DNA of 10,472 nt, from positions 1 to 10,472 of the forward strand of contig JAFLJX010000003.1 of NCBI GenBank assembly GCA_022712785.1, given 5' to 3'. The notes under the pieces were generated by a model, which searched no databases, was not told the DNA's origin, and was given only the letters and a program-made list of their open reading frames with translations. Positions within the stretch are counted from its first letter, which is position 1. Every line of letters begins with the position of its first letter. The position numbers were made by a program, and so were the translations under genes. Shown here piece by piece: positions 7,386 through 10,472 of the stretch. Source of the stretch: Mycoplasmatota bacterium. Lineage in GTDB: Bacteria > Bacillota_I > Bacilli_A > Izemoplasmatales > Izemoplasmataceae.

Positions 7386-8561
7386 TTACTTCATTTCCTT
7401 TAAGAAACTCTTACCGTGAGTTGCATGTTTAGTTTTAAAATTATCTGTTATAGTTGCACCAATATCCGCAAAAGATTCTCTGATTTCTAATTCTGAACCT
7501 TTTAAAGATGTTGAATATGCAAGCATAGGAACATACTCTCTTGTATGATCACTACCTGGTGCAGTTGGATCATTACCATGGTCAGCTGTAATCATTAGTA
7601 AATCGTCTTCTTTTAGCTTTTTAAGTAGTTCTCCTAATTGTACGTCAAACTCTTCTAATGATTGTTTATATCCAAGAGGATCACGTCTATGTCCAAATAA
7701 AGCATCGAAGTCTACAAGATTTATATATGCAAGACCATTAAAGTCTTTATCTGCATAATCAATGAAATGATTCATTCCATCTTCGTTTGATACTTGTTTA
7801 TAACTTTCTGTGATACCTTCAGTATCATAGATATCGTTTATTTTACCAAATGAAACAACGTCATACCCAGCTTCTTTTAAATGTACTAGTGATGTATCTT
7901 CAAAAGGTTTAAGAGCATAGTCATGACGGTTTGGTGTTCTTTTAAATTCGCCGATTTTTTCACCTAAATAAGGTCTTGCGATTATTCTTCCTACTTTCCA
8001 TTCTTCTTTTAAAGTAAGTTCACGTGCTATTTCACATGCTTTATATAGTTCATCAAGTCCAATATGTTCTTCATGAGCTGCGATTTGTAGTACTGAATCC
8101 GCTGAAGTATAAACAATTAGATCTCCGGTCGCAATTTGGTGTTCACCAAATTCGTCAAGAATAACTGTTCCACTACTAGCTTTATTTCCAACTATGTTAC
8201 GACCAGTTCTTCTTGATAACTCATCTAATAATTCATCAGGGAATCCTGTATCAGTAAATGTGATGAATGGTTCTTCTATTTTAAGACCCATTATTTCCCA
8301 ATGTCCTGTCATTGTATCTTTACCAACGCTCATTTCTTTCATTTTAGTAAAGTTACCAATTGCATTTAAATCTTTTTTAACTCCAACTATATCAGTTAAG
8401 TTACCATACCCTAGTTTTTCCATATTAGGTAAGTAAATTCCATTACCAACTTCACTAATATGTTTAATGGTATTAAATCCTACATCTCCGTAATCCGCTG
8501 CGTCTGGTAATTCACCACACCCAACACTGTCAATTACGATTAAAAATATTCTTTTATACAT
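7386..8561 (-). CDS. deoB: Phosphopentomutase
   Basis: Interconverts ribose-1-phosphate with ribose-5-phosphate, and the deoxy equivalents. This connects nucleoside salvage or degradation to the pentose phosphate pathway; the enzyme is cytoplasmic and Mn-dependent. It belongs to the alkaline-phosphatase superfamily, and the 391-residue length is typical. Motifs in order: IDSVGCGELPDAADYGD near residues 10-26 (metal Asp 11), GKDTMTGHWE near 80-89 with Thr85 at the position of the phosphorylated catalytic Thr, VDFDALFGHRRD near 283-294 (D286, H291), and TADHGNDPTAPGSDHTRE near 325-342 (D327, H328, H339). All metal ligands expected for the family are present. The ATG at 8561 follows the xerD stop with no gap. 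A xerD-deoB order is also found in Bacillus, but a purine nucleoside phosphorylase gene often follows there, and here a MATE gene does. Confidence 0.97.
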   Translation of the reverse strand: MYKRIFLIVIDSVGCGELPDAADYGDVGFNTIKHISEVGNGIYLPNMEKLGYGNLTDIVGVKKDLNAIGNFTKMKEMSVGKDTMTGHWEIMGLKIEEPFITFTDTGFPDELLDELSRRTGRNIVGNKASSGTVILDEFGEHQIATGDLIVYTSADSVLQIAAHEEHIGLDELYKACEIARELTLKEEWKVGRIIARPYLGEKIGEFKRTPNRHDYALKPFEDTSLVHLKEAGYDVVSFGKINDIYDTEGITESYKQVSNEDGMNHFIDYADKDFNGLAYINLVDFDALFGHRRDPLGYKQSLEEFDVQLGELLKKLKEDDLLMITADHGNDPTAPGSDHTREYVPMLAYSTSLKGSELEIRESFADIGATITDNFKTKHATHGKSFLKEMK

Positions 8562-9470
8562 TTAAAATTCCTCCTTTTTGTATGAACGAGGATGAAACTC
8601 CTCGTAAACACTTTTTAATTGTTTTTTATTTATATGTGTATATATTTGTGTTGTTGAAATATCATTATGTCCTAGTAATTCTTGAACCATTCTCAAATCA
8701 ACACCATTTTCAAGTAAATGTGAAGCAAAACTATGTCTAAGTGTATGAGGACTTATGTCTTTAGTAATACCGGCTTTAATAGCTAAACGCTTTAAAGTCT
8801 TATAAAATCCTACTCGACTTATTTTATTTCCTCTATTATTAACAAAGATTATGTCTCCTGATACTGTCTTTAGTTCTGAACGACCTTTTTCTATGTATCT
8901 TTTTAATGCGAGTTGACCTTCTTCACCTATGGGAACTATTCTCTCTTTGTTTCCTTTACCTGTGACATTAATGAATCCCATATTTAAATGTATATCCCCT
9001 AACCTTAAATCAATTAATTCTGTGATTCTAAGTCCACTTCCGTAAAGAAGTTCTAACATTGCTCTATTTCTTAGGGACAGTGGTTCATCACCGTCAGCTG
9101 CGATCATTAAAGCATCAATCTCATTAACTGAGAGTACTAACGGTAATCTTTTTTCTTTCTTGGGTAAACTAATACCAGTAGTTACATTAGCATAAACTAA
9201 TTTTTCAATTAACATATACTTATGAAAAGATCTTATAGCACTCATTTTTCTTGAAATTGAAGCTGATGAGTTATTTTTTCTTTTTAATCTAGAAATAAAA
9301 TTTCTAATATGTTGTTTTGTGATATGTTCAGGATCTTTTAGTAGGTAATTCTTATTTAAGAACTCAATATATTCTCTTAAATCAGTTGTATATGAAGAAA
9401 TCGAGTTACTTGAAAGACCTTTTGTTATCTTTAAATAGTATTCATATTCTTTTAATAGTCCTTTTAACAT
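8562..9470 (-). CDS. xerD: Tyrosine recombinase XerD
   Basis: Site-specific tyrosine recombinase. XerD acts, usually with a XerC partner, at the chromosomal dif site to resolve dimers. The protein has an N-terminal SAM-like core-binding domain (about residues 1-85) and a C-terminal catalytic domain (about 105-295). All catalytic residues are visible, counting from the ATG at 9470: Arg148 (GSGLRITEL), Lys172 (VTGKGNKERI), His242 and Arg245 (SPHTLRHSF), His268 (ELLGHND), Tyr277 (TTQIYTHI). Length from this start is 302. TTG 9476 and ATG 9473 are in frame just upstream, but the AAGGAGG at 9478-9484 lies only 1 and 4 nt from them against 7 nt from ATG 9470, which I therefore prefer. The location between hemW and deoB and the intact housekeeping motifs favour XerD over a phage or transposon integrase. 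XerC versus XerD identity rests mainly on context. Confidence 0.93.
   Translation of the reverse strand: MLKGLLKEYEYYLKITKGLSSNSISSYTTDLREYIEFLNKNYLLKDPEHITKQHIRNFISRLKRKNNSSASISRKMSAIRSFHKYMLIEKLVYANVTTGISLPKKEKRLPLVLSVNEIDALMIAADGDEPLSLRNRAMLELLYGSGLRITELIDLRLGDIHLNMGFINVTGKGNKERIVPIGEEGQLALKRYIEKGRSELKTVSGDIIFVNNRGNKISRVGFYKTLKRLAIKAGITKDISPHTLRHSFASHLLENGVDLRMVQELLGHNDISTTQIYTHINKKQLKSVYEEFHPRSYKKEEF
8570..8579 (-). promoter_or_regulatory. Shine-Dalgarno site of deoB inside the xerD 3' end
   Basis: On the minus strand AAAAAGGAGG ends 8 nt before the deoB ATG (8559-8561). It lies within the last codons of xerD, so deoB can initiate on its own although its ATG immediately follows the xerD TAA. 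Confidence 0.8.
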
Positions 9471-9477
9471 CATCAAA

Positions 9478-9484
9478 CCTCCTT
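9478..9484 (-). promoter_or_regulatory. Shine-Dalgarno site that decides the xerD start
   Basis: AAGGAGG on the minus strand overlaps the hemW stop codon (TAA, 9483-9485). It is 7 nt from ATG 9470, 4 nt from ATG 9473 and 1 nt from TTG 9476. Normal spacing therefore points to ATG 9470, with 9473 possible and the TTG unlikely. Confidence 0.75.
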
Positions 9485-10472
9485 AAAAAATTCCGAATAT
9501 CAGATTACCAAGCATTAATCCATTTCTTGTGAAATGAATATTGCCATTTTCTATTATAAGTAACCCTTTATTTATGTAGTCATTTAATTCTTTATAGTCT
9601 TTAAGTAAATCAATATTATATTTATTATTAATATCTTCAATATTTATACCTTTTAGTAACCTGAGACCCATAATTAACTCTTCTCTTAGAGGTTCAGTTT
9701 CGTATTCAACTTTAAATTCATTAATACTATGCAACATATTATTAATATACTTGGTTACATTAGATTCGTTGTAATATCTTTTACCGTCTATTAAGGAATG
9801 ACTTCCACTACCAAGACCTAGGTAGTTTAAATTTGTCCAATAAATAGTGTTATGTTTAGATTCATAGTAAGTTTTACTGAAATTACTAATTTCATAGTGG
9901 TTAAAACCGCTAGTTACTAAACTATCTATTACTATATTATACATTATAGCCTCTAAATCTTCACTATTCATGCTTACAATATTTTGGTTATATAAATGAT
10001 ATAATGTAGTTTTTTCTTCAAGTATTAATGAGTAGTATGATATATGAGTAATATCTAATTTTAGTACTTCTTTAATATCTTCAATTAACTCTTCTTCAGT
10101 TTGTTTCACTAAGCTAAAGATCATATCAACATTAATATTATTAATTCCTGAAGTTTTTAAGTTAGAGACAGCATTTATTACATCATCTTTATTATGGGTT
10201 CTTCCAAGGAATTCTAAGTGATCTTTATTAAATGTTTGAACACCAAGACTAACTCTATTTATATTATATTTCTGAAAAAGTTCTGCTTTTTCCTTATTTA
10301 TATCATTTGGATTAGTTTCAATCGTAAATTCAACATTTATATTTATATCAATATTAGAATTAACTGCGATTAGTAGTTTCTCTAATAAAGAGTTAGGTAA
10401 GTTTGATGGAGTACCTCCACCAATATAAACTGTTTCTATGTATTTGTATGAATCTTTGTTTAATTCAATTTC
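9483..10472 (-). CDS. hemW: HemW, radical SAM heme chaperone, 5' partial
   Basis: HemW resembles oxygen-independent coproporphyrinogen III oxidase (HemN) but in characterised cases is a radical-SAM heme-binding chaperone. The frame is open from the TAA at 9483-9485 to the right edge (329 residues visible). An ATG at 10124 is an internal Met in the segment GINNINVDMIFSL, not a start. Motifs in order: ETVYIGGGTPS (GGGTPS at nt 10404-10421), EFTIETNP, NRVSLGVQTF, HLEFLGRTHN, HNTIYWTNLNYLGLGSGSHS, and a C-terminal HemN-type domain ending GLMLGNLIFGIF. The SAM-binding CxxxCxxC motif must lie in the roughly 45-50 residues beyond the window, so catalytic status cannot be judged. It heads the visible operon, 6-12 nt upstream of xerD depending on the xerD start. 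HemW occurs in organisms without full heme synthesis, so it does not prove heme production here. Confidence 0.93.
   Translation of the reverse strand, partial: EIELNKDSYKYIETVYIGGGTPSNLPNSLLEKLLIAVNSNIDININVEFTIETNPNDINKEKAELFQKYNINRVSLGVQTFNKDHLEFLGRTHNKDDVINAVSNLKTSGINNINVDMIFSLVKQTEEELIEDIKEVLKLDITHISYYSLILEEKTTLYHLYNQNIVSMNSEDLEAIMYNIVIDSLVTSGFNHYEISNFSKTYYESKHNTIYWTNLNYLGLGSGSHSLIDGKRYYNESNVTKYINNMLHSINEFKVEYETEPLREELIMGLRLLKGINIEDINNKYNIDLLKDYKELNDYINKGLLIIENGNIHFTRNGLMLGNLIFGIF

Noticed and set aside
8194..8436. Plus-strand open frame inside deoB
   Set aside because: It is antisense to the conserved deoB catalytic region and has no ribosome binding site; a shadow frame.
8562..9470. 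Integrase of a mobile element or genomic island
   Set aside because: The recombinase is embedded in a tight operon with hemW and deoB and has housekeeping Xer motifs. No att repeats, tRNA or cargo genes are adjacent.
1..10472. tRNA, rRNA, CRISPR array or insertion sequence
   Set aside because: Coding frames cover all but about 55 bp of the window. No cloverleaf, spaced direct-repeat array or terminal inverted repeats were found in the remaining bases.

Overview
This is a low-GC window, visibly well over two-thirds A+T, with tightly packed genes, strong AAGGAGG ribosome binding sites and almost no intergenic DNA. All complete genes end in TAA or TAG, and tryptophan is written TGG, with no in-frame TGA in any gene. 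That argues for the standard bacterial code rather than the Mycoplasma/Spiroplasma code. Together with the xerD-deoB pair familiar from Bacillota, this suggests an AT-rich Bacillota or a standard-code Mollicutes relative (Acholeplasma, Izemoplasma or Haloplasma type). The lineage is inference; no rRNA or other marker is present to settle it.

There are two convergent blocks. The left block (2-5964, plus strand) holds two consecutive genes for very long, Cys-poor, Trp-free, Pro-poor coiled-coil proteins of about 1000 residues each. They are separated by 14 bp and a near-perfect Shine-Dalgarno site. Neither has a recognisable enzymatic domain, ATPase head, membrane segment or signal peptide. Several short landmarks occur in the same order in both, so they may be distant paralogues. 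This pair is the least explained and most interesting part of the window. The first gene is open to the left edge, so its true start lies outside.

The right block (5994-10472, minus strand) is a compact operon read right to left: hemW (5' end outside the window), xerD, deoB and a MATE-family transporter. Gaps are 6-12 nt or none, and at two junctions TAA is followed directly by ATG. The genes cover radical-SAM/heme handling, chromosome dimer resolution, pentose-phosphate/nucleoside salvage and multidrug or metabolite export. They share no obvious pathway, so this looks like an ordinary housekeeping operon.

The two blocks meet at a 29-bp intergenic gap filled by a hairpin with an A-tract on one side and a T-tract on the other, which can serve as a shared bidirectional terminator. 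No tRNA, rRNA, CRISPR array, insertion sequence or stretch of more than 30 bp without a gene was seen. The operon promoters must lie outside the window or inside genes.
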